Part shown: one piece after another, positions 32,656 to 41,092 of the stretch
Numbering within the stretch: position 1 is the first letter of the stretch
Layout: each line of letters opens with the position of its first letter
Origin: Sulfolobales archaeon
GTDB lineage: Archaea; Thermoproteota; Thermoprotei_A; Sulfolobales; NBVN01
Length of the DNA: 64,000 nt
Direction of reading: 5' to 3'
Assembly: GCA_026413885.1 (NCBI GenBank)
Contig: JAOAKA010000005.1
Location: 1 to 64,000 of the forward strand
Made by a program: the position numbers and the translations under genes
The notes under the pieces: generated by a model
The model's input: the letters and a program-made list of their open reading frames with translations, nothing else
Told to the model about the DNA's origin: nothing
Database searches by the model: none

Positions 32656-32754
32656 GGCTTATAATTGACGGGAACTATTTGAGCATATGTACGGGTTTTT
32701 TAGTAGGTGTACATATTAGACAGATAATTTTATAAACCTCTATTAGTACTACTC
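32656..32754. promoter_or_regulatory. Divergent promoters with palindromic operator candidate
   Basis: Between two ribbon-helix-helix genes. A perfect inverted repeat, ATATGTAC at 32685-32692 and GTACATAT at 32709-32716 (centres about 24 bp apart), lies between a leftward TATA (about 32658-32664) and a rightward TATA (TTTTATAAA at about 32728-32736). The rightward TATA is about 20-27 bp before the TTG at 32755. Ribbon-helix-helix dimers commonly bind such repeats, so autoregulation is a reasonable inference. Confidence 0.6.
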
Positions 32755-33102
32755 TTGGAGGGTTCGTACATCCCAACAGTTCATGTATCACTACCTGAGG
32801 GTGTGTATGAGGAACTTAAGAGAGTAGCTAGTAGTATGGGTATACAGATTACTGACCTCATAAAGATGTATATAAGACTCGGACTACACGACTCACTCAT
32901 CTCGGAAAATAAACTCTATCACGGCGAGAACTTTAAAGATATAGTAGATAGACTTGTCTATATTGAGGGGAAGCTGGCGGTTCTCGACGAAACTCTCAGA
33001 GAGACTGTGAGAAAACTACAGGAAGTAGAGGAGAGAGTTAAAGAACTCGAGTCTCCGATACCTCCCGCAGTAGTTAAGAGAACTGGAGGCAAACTTAAGT
33101 AA
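32755..33102 (+). CDS. Ribbon-helix-helix protein with coiled-coil tail
   Basis: A 115-residue protein. Residues about 7-45 fit the ribbon-helix-helix fold: TVHVSLPEGVYEELKRVASS, then GIQITDLIKMYIRLGL. Residues about 60-97 form a heptad-like charged coiled coil (LVYIEGKLAVLDETLRE onward), likely for oligomerisation. TTG start about 20 bp after the TATA box, so the transcript is probably leaderless. It diverges from the short ribbon-helix-helix gene and may share an operator with it. The target is unknown. Confidence 0.7.
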   Translation: MEGSYIPTVHVSLPEGVYEELKRVASSMGIQITDLIKMYIRLGLHDSLISENKLYHGENFKDIVDRLVYIEGKLAVLDETLRETVRKLQEVEERVKELESPIPPAVVKRTGGKLK

Positions 33103-33162
33103 TTCTCAGAAACTAGATAGTGGTTCTGCGGGGTGCTCCGAGTCACGGAATTTTATGAGGTA

Positions 33163-33185
33163 GGGAGGGTTGCCTCAACCCTCTC
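33163..33185 (+). terminator. Intergenic hairpin, possible terminator
   Basis: GAGGGTTG and CAACCCTC form an 8-bp perfect stem with loop CCT at 33165-33183, extendable by one G-T and one G-C pair. It sits 60 bp after the ribbon-helix-helix stop and 45 bp before the TATA-like element of tyrS (about 33227-33236). A T-rich stretch follows only about 35 nt later, so classical termination is uncertain. Confidence 0.4.
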
Positions 33186-33270
33186 TTACTTACAGAGCTA
33201 GCTGATTAAGTAACCAGATTTTTCTTCTGTATTTAATACTTAGCAGCCTTAGTTACTAGGAGCTATCCAC

Positions 33271-34350
33271 ATGGATGTAGAGTCTAAGTTGAAGTTAGTA
33301 CTCAGAGATGTTGAGGAGGTAGTAACTGAGGGTGAGCTTAGAGAATTAATTGAAGTAGGAGGTGGAAAGGGGTATTTGGGCTTCGAACCTAGTGGATTAT
33401 TCCACATAGGGTGGTTGATATGGGCCTATAAGTTCAAGGAGCTAGTTGAAGCAGGTTTTAAGATGACTCTTCTAGCAGCTACATGGCACGCTTGGATAAA
33501 CGATAAGCTCGGCGGGAGTCTAGAGTTAATTAGAGCGGCTGCTCAACATGTAGTAGATGTTCTTAATGCGGTTGGTCTCGAGAGAGGATTTCAAGTTGTC
33601 TATGCTGAAGATTTAGTGGATAGTAGTGACTACTGGGCTACACTCATTAAGGTAGCTAAGTCTACATCAGTCGCTAGAGTTAGAAGAGCTCTTACTATAA
33701 TGGGGAGGAAAGTTGATGAAGCAGAATCAGACTTCTCTAAGTTAGTCTACCCACTAATGCAGGTTACAGATATATTCGAATTAGATGTAGATATAGCACT
33801 AGGTGGAATAGACCAGAGAAAAGCTCACATGCTGGCGAGAGATGTAGCTGAGAAACTGGGGAGAAAGAAAGTCGTAGCTATACACACACCACTACTACCA
33901 TCACTTCTAGGAGTTACGAAAATGGAGGTAGCATCACTACCGAGAGACGAAATGATGGCCGAGATAAAGATGAGTAAGTCTAAGCCTGAGTCAGCTATCT
34001 TTCTAACAGATTCAGATGAGGAGATTAAGAGTAAGATTGCTAAAGCCTACTGCCCCCCAAGAGAAGTTGATGGAAATCCAGTGCTCGGAATAGCTAAACA
34101 CCTGATTTTCAGAGGTTCTGAAGTCGAATTTCAAATCGATAGACCGAGTAAGTACGGAGGACCAGTAACGTATCTAAAATATGAAGAGCTAGAGAGAGAC
34201 TACGCCGACGGCAAGATCCATCCGGCAGATTTGAAGAACTCTATCGCAGAGTACTTAGTCGAGAGAGTAGTGGGGCCTATAAGAAGTTATGTAGTGAGAT
34301 CAGAAAGAGAGGAACTTCTTAGAAAAATAGCTACAGCTATTACGAGGTAG
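33271..34350 (+). CDS. tyrS: Tyrosyl-tRNA synthetase
   Basis: A 359-residue class I synthetase of the archaeal/eukaryal type. The HIGH-like motif lies in FEPSGLFHIGWLIWAYK near residue 35. A Tyr-binding region YPLMQVTDIFELDVDIALGG and GGIDQRKAHMLARDV follow. The KMSKS motif is IKMSKSKPESAIF near residue 232. Length is typical. ATG start about 40 nt after a TATA-like TATTTAATA. It meets the metallo-beta-lactamase fold gene tail to tail with an 11-nt overlap. Confidence 0.95.
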   Translation: MDVESKLKLVLRDVEEVVTEGELRELIEVGGGKGYLGFEPSGLFHIGWLIWAYKFKELVEAGFKMTLLAATWHAWINDKLGGSLELIRAAAQHVVDVLNAVGLERGFQVVYAEDLVDSSDYWATLIKVAKSTSVARVRRALTIMGRKVDEAESDFSKLVYPLMQVTDIFELDVDIALGGIDQRKAHMLARDVAEKLGRKKVVAIHTPLLPSLLGVTKMEVASLPRDEMMAEIKMSKSKPESAIFLTDSDEEIKSKIAKAYCPPREVDGNPVLGIAKHLIFRGSEVEFQIDRPSKYGGPVTYLKYEELERDYADGKIHPADLKNSIAEYLVERVVGPIRSYVVRSEREELLRKIATAITR

Positions 34351-35029
34351 ACCTAGGAGTACTGAGCACGTACACTCTAGTTTTCTGTAGTAGAGCTAGC
34401 CCTTCAGAACTTACTGTGAGTTCGTTGCTGTCTACTTTCACTACTTCGTATGAGTCTTTCACTATATCTATAAAGATATCTACAGGTTGAAGCGGTAGAT
34501 TCAACCCCTTAGTCCAGTAGTGCATCGGTATTACAATCTTCGGCTCAACTAGCTTCACTACTTCGAGAGCTTCTCTAGCATCTATTGTAAATGTCCCACC
34601 TACCGGCACTAGTAAGATATCGACAGGCTTAAGCATTGAGGCAGCACTCTCTTCAAATACGTGTCCTAGGTCGCCTAGGTGAAGAACTCTAACTCCATCA
34701 ATCTCAATTCTATAGATGACTACCTCCCCCCTCCTCCTTCCTTTCACCTTATCGTGGTATAGTCTGACTCCCAGTGATCTATGTTTTCCACCAATCAGAA
34801 ACACTCCCTCCTTCATAGAGTATCTTTCAGCACCTGATTTCGCAATAATACTATACGCATTGTGGTCGAAGTGTTCGTGAGTTATGAGAACAGCATCAGC
34901 TTTAAAAGCAGGAGGCTTCAAACCCAGACTAATCCCGTCGTGAGGATCTAGAGCTATAGTAAAACCAGTGTGGTCAACGAGTTCAAAACACGCGTGACCG
35001 TGCCACCTTATAATCAAATATCTCACCAA
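34340..35029 (-). CDS. Metallo-beta-lactamase fold hydrolase, UPF0173 family
   Basis: A 229-residue hydrolase. Metal-binding motifs are RWHGHACFEL, then VLITHEHFDHNAYS (HxHxDH), VLHLGDLGHVFEE and VIPMHYWT. This order and length fit UPF0173 (UlaG-like) proteins whose substrates are generally unknown. TTG start with GGTGA upstream. Promoter on the minus strand is AT-rich near 35046-35055. Confidence 0.85.
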   Translation of the reverse strand: MVRYLIIRWHGHACFELVDHTGFTIALDPHDGISLGLKPPAFKADAVLITHEHFDHNAYSIIAKSGAERYSMKEGVFLIGGKHRSLGVRLYHDKVKGRRRGEVVIYRIEIDGVRVLHLGDLGHVFEESAASMLKPVDILLVPVGGTFTIDAREALEVVKLVEPKIVIPMHYWTKGLNLPLQPVDIFIDIVKDSYEVVKVDSNELTVSSEGLALLQKTRVYVLSTPRSTS

Positions 35030-35195
35030 CTAGATCTACTTCGCAAGTAAAAAAGTTGAAGATAGAATTCATTGGAAGTTTCAAGTAAACCCTCACTAAC
35101 AATCAAAGACTTCTTCGCGGCCCTACCTGGAGAGCTGAACTAACTCATTTAGCTATATAATTATTTAGAGGTAGTTCAGTGTCTCTGGGTGTTAG

Positions 35196-36047
35196 ATGAT
35201 GTTGGGAATTTATGTGATCCAAGCTATAGGTAGAACTACTTACATGATGATAAAAGCTAGAGATATAGTAGTTAGCAGGAAGTCTAAGTATCAGCAGATA
35301 GACGTAGTAGATACAGAAGAATTTGGGCGAGTTCTAGTTCTAGATGGACTAGTTCAAAGTACTGAAGTAGATGAATTCTACTATCACGAATTACTCACAC
35401 ATCCAGCAATGATACTCCACCCAAATCCGGAGAAGGTTTTAATACTCGGTGGTGGAGAGGGTGCCACACTCCGGGAAGTCCTCAAGCATAAGACAGTGCG
35501 GAGAGCAGTTATGGTCGATATAGATGAAGACGTTGTGAACATCTCGAAAGAATACTTAACCAGCTGGCATGCGGGAGCTTTCAATGACCCGAGAGCTCAA
35601 GTAGTTATTGAAGACGGTAGGACCTTCGTAGAGAGAGCGGGAGAGAAATTCGACGTCGTGATTATGGATCTAACAGATCCCTACGGACCTGAAGTAGCTA
35701 GAGCTCTATACAGAGAAGAATTCATCAAGAAGCTACACGACATCTTAACCGAGTATGGAGTTCTCTCAACTCAAGCAGGCACATCATTCTTCTACCCAGT
35801 AGAATACAGTGAATTAAAGAGAAGTCTGGAAGCACTATTTAATGAGGTCTCGAGTTTCTCAGCTTGGATTCCGTCTTTCGGCTACTCCTGCAGCTTCATT
35901 GTGGCATCTAAAGGTGAGGGACTCAACGACCTATCAGAAGAAGAAATAGATGGAAGACTCAAGTCAAGAGAGGTATCAACACGCTTCGTCGGTGGGAAGA
36001 CCCTGAAAGCTCTACAGGCTATTCCAGAATACCGTAAGCACATCTAG
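35196..36047 (+). CDS. speE: Polyamine aminopropyltransferase (spermidine synthase family)
   Basis: A 283-residue aminopropyltransferase that uses decarboxylated SAM to extend polyamines, important for thermophile RNA and DNA stability. SYQ-like SKYQQIDVVDTEEFGRVL is followed by LDGLVQSTEVDEFYYHELL. The dcSAM-binding motif is VLILGGGEGATLREVLKH, and the catalytic Asp motif VVIMDLTDPYGPE is intact. The N-terminus has about 20 extra residues when read from 35196. Internal ATGs at 35199, 35244 and 35247 are alternatives. It may act on agmatine rather than putrescine, as in other hyperthermophiles, but this is inferred. Confidence 0.9.
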   Translation: MMLGIYVIQAIGRTTYMMIKARDIVVSRKSKYQQIDVVDTEEFGRVLVLDGLVQSTEVDEFYYHELLTHPAMILHPNPEKVLILGGGEGATLREVLKHKTVRRAVMVDIDEDVVNISKEYLTSWHAGAFNDPRAQVVIEDGRTFVERAGEKFDVVIMDLTDPYGPEVARALYREEFIKKLHDILTEYGVLSTQAGTSFFYPVEYSELKRSLEALFNEVSSFSAWIPSFGYSCSFIVASKGEGLNDLSEEEIDGRLKSREVSTRFVGGKTLKALQAIPEYRKHI

Positions 36048-36109
36048 TGCTAATCATTAATAGTGCCGCACACACTAGAGAAAAACTCTTGAGAGATATC
36101 TTCAGTGAG

Positions 36110-36787
36110 TTAGCCGACTACTTCCTCAAGCAGGATCTTGAGGTCGCGCGTACTCGATACATAGATCATGGGAGTCCGCACGCCTGACTTGCTACATTTA
36201 ATCACTCTGCTACCTACAACAACTGGAAATCCTACTATATCAAAAGCACTGCAGTCCCACTCACTATCCCCGACATACATTGTTTCAGCGAGGTCTACTC
36301 CACGTCTTCTCGCGATGTTCTCTACTACTATGTTCTTTTTTAGAGGATTCACGATTTCTACTCCATAGGGTAGGAGTCTCCCGCTGCCGTCGCAGAGTAG
36401 CTTATTTGAGTAAACTTCATCTATTCCTAAATCACTAGCAACTCTTAGAGCTAGGTTCTCAATTCCAGCGCTTACAATAGCCATCCCTATACCCCTCTTC
36501 TTGAGGTATTCAACAAGTTCGCGAGCACTACTTGTAGTAGAGATTCTGCTGAATGCTTCATCAATCTCTCGACAGTAGATAGTGCCTCGACTACCTATCA
36601 TGAGCTCTAAATCCAGCTTCATCCACTCGGAATACGTTATTAAGCCGGATTCGAAGGCCTTCGCATAGTTAGCCTTCACAGCGAGTTCATAAGTGCCGAA
36701 GACTCTGTGGAGATAGCTCCAGGAAGACCTCTCTTCAACTAGAACTCCATCTAAGTCGAAAACAACTAACCTCAATCTCTGCGACAC
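36110..36787 (-). CDS. HAD-superfamily phosphatase, PSP-like
   Basis: A 225-residue HAD phosphatase. Motif I is VFDLDGVLVEERSSW (residues about 9-23), with a helical C1 cap next. Motif II is MAIVSAGIENLALRV. A conserved Lys lies in NPLKKNI, and motif IV is TMYVGDSEWDCSAFDIVG. The layout is similar to archaeal phosphoserine phosphatases, though the DxDxT motif is DLDGV. It overlaps the lplB gene by 16 nt, so it may be transcribed with the lipoate ligase genes. Confidence 0.8.
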   Translation of the reverse strand: MSQRLRLVVFDLDGVLVEERSSWSYLHRVFGTYELAVKANYAKAFESGLITYSEWMKLDLELMIGSRGTIYCREIDEAFSRISTTSSARELVEYLKKRGIGMAIVSAGIENLALRVASDLGIDEVYSNKLLCDGSGRLLPYGVEIVNPLKKNIVVENIARRRGVDLAETMYVGDSEWDCSAFDIVGFPVVVGSRVIKCSKSGVRTPMIYVSSTRDLKILLEEVVG

Positions 36788-37077
36788 TTAACTACTACCT
36801 CTTCTACGGCATTTCTGAATAACTCAACTATAGATTCTCTGCTAACTCCAACTAGAGTTAGCTTATCTAGTACGCTAGAGACAGCTTCAACTATCTCTGA
36901 AGCATGTTTTCCGGAGACAACTCTGCCTAGAGAATCGAGAACCTCCGGAGGATATGCGAAGAAGTCTCCAGATACTATCAGCTTTAAAACTCTACATGCT
37001 TCGTCTACCAATAGCTCGACACTAAACACCTTGCCGAATTGTTCTTTAACCTCTTTTCTAGTGTACACTAAGATCAC
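36772..37077 (-). CDS. lplB: Lipoate-protein ligase accessory subunit LplB
   Basis: A 101-residue protein corresponding to the C-terminal accessory domain of lipoate ligases, encoded separately as in Thermoplasma. The signature CRVLKLIVSGDFFAYPPEVL is the conserved GDFF strand. It is translationally coupled to lplA, with a 4-nt overlap. LplB is required for the adenylation step by the catalytic LplA subunit in the two-part enzyme. Confidence 0.85.
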   Translation of the reverse strand: MILVYTRKEVKEQFGKVFSVELLVDEACRVLKLIVSGDFFAYPPEVLDSLGRVVSGKHASEIVEAVSSVLDKLTLVGVSRESIVELFRNAVEEVVVKCRRD

Positions 37078-37814
37078 CTAGTAAATAGCCACTCTCGAGA
37101 TCTATATTTCCACTCTAATTCTGACGCTAGTCTCAGTTCAATCTCTGTGTAAGAATCTTCACGTAATTCTACTCCTAGACCTCTCTTAAATCCCTCAACT
37201 AAAGCTCTAAGAGCTTCATCTCTAGTAACTGTCCTACCTAGATACTCTGAGAGAGTAGTAACTCTCTCTCTAATAGGGCCTCTCAATGAGAACTTCACTC
37301 CACGGATCTTCAAGACTTCAGAGAGTTTATCTAAGTCTGTAGCATACATAAGTGTTCCATGCTGTAAGACAACTCCAAATCTCCTAATTTGTGCTTGTCC
37401 TGAGAACTTCCTGCCAGCTATAACTCCATCGTTTAGCGGCGCGAATTCGGCTGGAACACCTAGAAGTCTCGCTGCTTCTATAACACCTGAGGAGAGGTAT
37501 CTGAAAGACTCTACGAAATCTCTCGGCACGTAGGCTTCCGGCATAATTACTGAGTAAGTAATCTCTCCATGTGGGTCGTGATACACAGACCCACCCCCGG
37601 TCACCCTCCTAACGACGTCAATACTGTCTCTATAAGCTAGATCTAGATCTACAGATTCCTCAATCTTCTGAAAGTATCCTATAGTTACAGTAGGATTGCT
37701 GAAAACGTAGAGTCTGAGGGTCGGCGTCCCACCCATAGCAACAGAGTAGAGTAGGGCTTCATCCATAGCCATAAGGTAGTGTCCCACACCCTCATCTAAA
37801 ACGAGTCTAAGCAT
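37074..37814 (-). CDS. lplA: Lipoate-protein ligase catalytic subunit LplA
   Basis: The catalytic domain of about 246 residues attaches lipoate to GcvH or 2-oxoacid dehydrogenase E2. Motifs are VTIGYFQKIEESVD, VVRRVTGGGSVYHDPHGEITYS, with the RRxxGGG lipoyl-AMP loop, and AGRKFSGQAQ, with the catalytic Lys. I use the ATG at 37814; a TTG immediately precedes it. The C-terminal domain is missing and is supplied by lplB downstream. It diverges from the LipS-type gene, forming a lipoylation module. Confidence 0.92.
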   Translation of the reverse strand: MLRLVLDEGVGHYLMAMDEALLYSVAMGGTPTLRLYVFSNPTVTIGYFQKIEESVDLDLAYRDSIDVVRRVTGGGSVYHDPHGEITYSVIMPEAYVPRDFVESFRYLSSGVIEAARLLGVPAEFAPLNDGVIAGRKFSGQAQIRRFGVVLQHGTLMYATDLDKLSEVLKIRGVKFSLRGPIRERVTTLSEYLGRTVTRDEALRALVEGFKRGLGVELREDSYTEIELRLASELEWKYRSREWLFTR

Positions 37815-37977
37815 CAATTTATATCCCAGGTCGATCGAGTGCTCAGATAATTTAGATATGTAGGCTGATGCATCACTCTCTGAGAAGGTGAGTAAAAGTC
37901 TATCCGTAACGAGGTGGATAATAGTTTTCTATGAAAATATGTGTAGCCAAGAGATTAGTGGAGGTTGGTGAGGCAGA

Positions 37978-38916
37978 GTGCTGATTAGAGCATCGATAGG
38001 GACTCTAGCAGCTGTAGGTAGAGTTGACGTGAAAATCCTAGTTAAGCCCGACATAGCTTACCTACTTCAGTACAGTGAGAGAGGGTGCTCGGCTGGATGC
38101 CTATTCTGCACTCAGTCCTCCAAGTCTGAAACCAGTAAAGACTTTCTCTCCAGAGTCATATGGCCGGTAGTAGAGCTAGCAGACATAGCACCGAAGCTAG
38201 TAGAAGTATTTGACAGAGTCTGCGTGCAGTCCGTTATCAAGCCTTACTTCGTAGAGGAACTCCACCAAGTCGTGAGAACGCTTTCTCGACATGGTTTAAA
38301 TTTATCACTATCTACGACACCAATATCGAGCACAGACTTAGAGGTATTTAGATCGGAAGGTGTAGACTTCCTCGGTGTAGGTTTAGACGCTTTTACTCCA
38401 GAGATAGCTGTAAGAGTAGGTAAGCCCTATCCGTACGAAGTCTATCTAAACTTCGTAGAGAAAGCTGTGGAAGTCTTTGGTAGAGGTAGAGTGGTAGTTC
38501 ACTTAGTGGCTGGTCTCGGTGAAAGCTTCAGAGAAGCTGTAGAGACTATGAAGAAGATATACACTCTAGGAGCTAGAGTGTCTCTATTCGCGTTTACACC
38601 TGTAGGTGGTACGTTAATGGAGAAGTGGCCTAGACCCTCTATGAGATACTATAGAATACTCCAGATAGTTAACTACCTACTATCCAGTAACACATCAGTC
38701 GAAAAGTTGGTAGACCTCAACAGAGTCTGCGTAAAGACGTATGCCGGTGTCGACTTAGAAGAACTAAGTAGAGCCCTACTAACGTCTGGTTGTCCAGGCT
38801 GTAATAGACCATACTATACTGAATCACCTGGGAGAGAGCTCTACAACTATCCATCTGCTACTCTACTGCCTTCAGTCGACGAAGCACTAAGAAAATTATC
38901 CTGTGAGAGTAGCTAG
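37978..38916 (+). CDS. Radical SAM protein, archaeal lipoyl synthase LipS type
   Basis: A 312-residue radical SAM enzyme with CX3CX2C (C37, C41, C44 in GCSAGCLFCTQ) and a C-terminal Cys pair SGCPGCNRPYY that could hold an auxiliary cluster. Archaea make lipoate with two distant radical SAM proteins, LipS1 and LipS2, whose genes often neighbour split lipoate ligases. This protein has the size and the C-terminal CPGCNRP motif I associate with one of these, more probably LipS2. Its partner is not in the window. GTG start with GGTGAGG upstream. Confidence 0.75.
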   Translation: MLIRASIGTLAAVGRVDVKILVKPDIAYLLQYSERGCSAGCLFCTQSSKSETSKDFLSRVIWPVVELADIAPKLVEVFDRVCVQSVIKPYFVEELHQVVRTLSRHGLNLSLSTTPISSTDLEVFRSEGVDFLGVGLDAFTPEIAVRVGKPYPYEVYLNFVEKAVEVFGRGRVVVHLVAGLGESFREAVETMKKIYTLGARVSLFAFTPVGGTLMEKWPRPSMRYYRILQIVNYLLSSNTSVEKLVDLNRVCVKTYAGVDLEELSRALLTSGCPGCNRPYYTESPGRELYNYPSATLLPSVDEALRKLSCESS

Positions 38917-39036
38917 GCAGATCTTCATACATTCGTTAACACAGTCTAGGTAGTTCTGATTTCCGATGTGAAGACACCTCTCACGGCACACCTCTTCACA
39001 TTCGATGAACTTAGACTTACTCGATGTCGACACCAA
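38896..39036 (-). CDS. Hidden small cysteine-rich protein with two CX3CX3C motifs
   Basis: A 46-residue frame, too short for usual gene lists. It has a Ser/Lys-rich start, then IECEEVCRERC, and after 10 residues CVNECMKIC, giving CX3CX3C-X10-CX3CX3C. All six Cys would lie on one face of a helical hairpin, suiting metal binding or disulfides. Start is TTG at 39036 or GTG next to it. A TATA-like CCTAAAATAG (minus strand, about 39055-39064) lies 25 nt upstream, as expected for a leaderless transcript. The 3' end overlaps the LipS-type gene by 21 nt tail to tail. Confidence 0.55.
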   Translation of the reverse strand: MVSTSSKSKFIECEEVCRERCLHIGNQNYLDCVNECMKICLATLTG

Positions 39037-39085
39037 CAGTATTACTGAGGTAGCTATTTTAGGTTTAGCTAGCTCGTCTGAAGCT

Positions 39086-39520
39086 CTATAGTTGAGGCAT
39101 AGGCTTCTCCCATATTGGTCTTCCCTGAGATGTTGGAGGTGTGAGCCAGTCTACTATTTCGTCAATTCTATCAGATACTATTAACACTCTTATAGGGCCC
39201 AGTGGAGACTCTTCATCGAAAGTCACTAGAGATATATATCCAGCGTAAGCAGCTTGCTTATGTAGCTTCAGCTCGAGGGTGTTTCCCCTACGGTTCTTCA
39301 CTATGTATGCTCTAGCTGAATCTAAGATCCTCTGCTGTCTGAGAGCTGCATGAAACTTTCTTAGAGATTCTACATTCTTTGACTCACCAATAAGTAGCTT
39401 ATATCTCTCCGATAGCTCTACCTCCTTAACTTCAACCTCAAAAATATTTCTAACCGCTCTTACAACTTTCTCTAAGTTCTCGGTAGGTCTTACTTCAACT
39501 TCAACTCTGAGTAAGAACAC
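39086..39520 (-). CDS. UPF0201 family protein
   Basis: A 144-residue archaeal protein of UPF0201. It has an N-terminal strand VEVEVRPTENLEKVVRAVRNIF and a central RKFHAALRQQRILDSARAYI. A late GPIRVLIVSDRIDEIVDWLTPPT also fits. It overlaps the kinase gene upstream by 20 nt, a pairing conserved in archaea (UPF0200 and UPF0201 are usually adjacent). Family members are predicted to bind RNA or nucleotides but have no established biochemical role. Confidence 0.85.
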   Translation of the reverse strand: MFLLRVEVEVRPTENLEKVVRAVRNIFEVEVKEVELSERYKLLIGESKNVESLRKFHAALRQQRILDSARAYIVKNRRGNTLELKLHKQAAYAGYISLVTFDEESPLGPIRVLIVSDRIDEIVDWLTPPTSQGRPIWEKPMPQL

Positions 39521-40064
39521 TATTCAACACCTTTTGAGTTTTTCTAAGTGCTTCTTCACAGACATCTACTACATCTCTCTCCTCATTTACGACTACTATA
39601 TCTGCAAGAGCTATAACAAACCCTAAGCCTAGCTCCAGCTCTCTGCAGTCTCTCTCTAAGAAACCACTGTAAGCAGATGGATCGTCTTCTCTACCTCTCT
39701 TCTTCAGTCTCTCGAATCTAGCTTTAGGAGATGCGTGAACAGCTACTACAACTGTGGGAGCTATCTTCGAGAAGTACCTGACTTCATCTAAGCTTCTCAC
39801 ACCATCAACTACTACAACGCTGCTCTGATTTGTAAAACTTTTCGATACTTCTCTGGCAACTACGTCTAGTCCGTGCTCTCTTCTGAGTTCTTGGGCAAGT
39901 CTAGCTAAGTTGTCTGAAGTTATTTCAATACCGAGTTCAGCAGCTCTAGACCTAACTACATCCCCCATATTTACATAGGTGCCTAGGTAGTTCGATAGAC
40001 ATCTAGCAATGGCTGTCTTACCGGAACCCGGCATTCCAGTAACACAGACTACAGCTCTAACCAA
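39501..40064 (-). CDS. UPF0200 P-loop kinase (dephospho-CoA kinase-like)
   Basis: A 187-residue P-loop nucleoside kinase. Walker A is GMPGSGKTAIARCL (about residues 9-22). VVVVDGVRSLDEVRYF is the Walker B region, and RLKKRGREDDP is the lid-like Arg segment. This combination matches UPF0200, related to dephospho-CoA kinases; the phosphoryl acceptor is unknown. Coupled to the UPF0201 gene downstream and separated by 2 bp from the ASCH gene upstream. Confidence 0.85.
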   Translation of the reverse strand: MVRAVVCVTGMPGSGKTAIARCLSNYLGTYVNMGDVVRSRAAELGIEITSDNLARLAQELRREHGLDVVAREVSKSFTNQSSVVVVDGVRSLDEVRYFSKIAPTVVVAVHASPKARFERLKKRGREDDPSAYSGFLERDCRELELGLGFVIALADIVVVNEERDVVDVCEEALRKTQKVLNSVLTQS

Positions 40065-40066
40065 CT

Positions 40067-40393
40067 TCAGCGCCCTAGCAGCTTGAATCTTATTACCTTC
40101 ACTTCAGTGGAGTCAGCAATACTTCTTCCGTAGATATTTCTTAGTTCTCTCAGTAGTTCCTCCCTACTGCGGAATCCGTCGAGTTCAGCATCTCTATCTG
40201 TCAGCTGAGAAATCTTCTTAACTTCCACACCGGTTATTACAGCACTTCCAATATAGTTTCTTCCAGCAACTACTTCTACTACATCACCAACTCTTAAATT
40301 ACTATTCAATCTAATTGTAGCTACTTTAGCACCTAGAGCTATTTTCTCTCTATACATCTCTTTAAACATCAGCTTCTTCCGCTTAACCATCAC
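40067..40393 (-). CDS. ASCH-domain (PUA-like) RNA-binding protein
   Basis: A 108-residue single-domain protein of the ASCH/PUA-like superfamily. The N-terminal LMFKEMYREKIALGAKVATIRLN strand-helix and GDVVEVVAGRNYIGSAVITGVEVKKI are typical of ASCH folds. The last strand is KVIRFKLL. ASCH proteins probably bind RNA and may have nuclease or coactivator roles. It is the first gene of a probable three-gene unit with UPF0200 and UPF0201. Confidence 0.75.
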   Translation of the reverse strand: MMVKRKKLMFKEMYREKIALGAKVATIRLNSNLRVGDVVEVVAGRNYIGSAVITGVEVKKISQLTDRDAELDGFRSREELLRELRNIYGRSIADSTEVKVIRFKLLGR

Positions 40394-40495
40394 TTAAGCG
40401 ATGCCTTCAGTAGAAAATAAGCTTAGAGTAGTACACAGTGTAAATCACAGTGCTAGTGCGGGAACTAAGCAACCGAACTATGAGACCACAGTAGC

Positions 40496-41092
40496 TTAAG
40501 TCTTCAAGTAGTTAACTCCGAGCTCGAAAGCCGCTAGCGAGCTCTCAAGCCACTTAGAGGGAACTACCTCTGAGATCGCCTTCTTTATCGAGCTACTGCT
40601 TAACACACTCTGAAGTCTGTGAAAAACACCGAGAACGACCATATTAGCTGCTCTGGGATTGCCTACTTCAGCAGCTAGTTTCTGTGCCGGTACGACTACA
40701 GTGCTCACACTACCGCCTATAGCCTCCAAGAGCTTGCTTCTGCTGTAAACCTCTCTGCTGAGGCTGGCCGATATCGGTGGTTTAACTACGTCAGAAACGA
40801 TCACTACTCCCCCAGATTTCAGTAGTCTGAGAGCTCTGACGGTCTCAATAATCTCTAGTCCGAGTATATAGTCTGCTTCACCGTCTGAGAAAGTCGGTGA
40901 GAAAACTCTATCTCCAATTCTGACGTAGCTAACTACGGACCCAAATCTCTGAGACATTCCCAGAGTTTCACCAGTTCTAACTGAGTAGCCATCGAGAACT
41001 GCTGCTATAGCTAAGACTCTCGAAAGCGTTAAACCTCCTTGACCGCCTACAGATGCTATAGCTATATTTAGAACTCTACCCATAGCTAACAA
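40496..41092 (-). CDS. iorB: Indolepyruvate:ferredoxin oxidoreductase beta subunit
   Basis: A 198-residue beta subunit of the enzyme that oxidatively decarboxylates aryl pyruvates made from aromatic amino acids, passing electrons to ferredoxin. The gamma-domain fold begins IAIASVGGQGGLTLSRVLA and continues GETLGMSQRFGSVVSYVRIG. It overlaps the alpha subunit gene by 17 nt. The pair indicates peptide fermentation. Confidence 0.92.
   Translation of the reverse strand: MLAMGRVLNIAIASVGGQGGLTLSRVLAIAAVLDGYSVRTGETLGMSQRFGSVVSYVRIGDRVFSPTFSDGEADYILGLEIIETVRALRLLKSGGVVIVSDVVKPPISASLSREVYSRSKLLEAIGGSVSTVVVPAQKLAAEVGNPRAANMVVLGVFHRLQSVLSSSSIKKAISEVVPSKWLESSLAAFELGVNYLKT

Noticed and set aside
37860-37920. 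CTGATGC...CTGAGAAGGTGAG between lplA and the LipS-type gene
   Set aside because: First spacer only 8 nt and no terminal D box.
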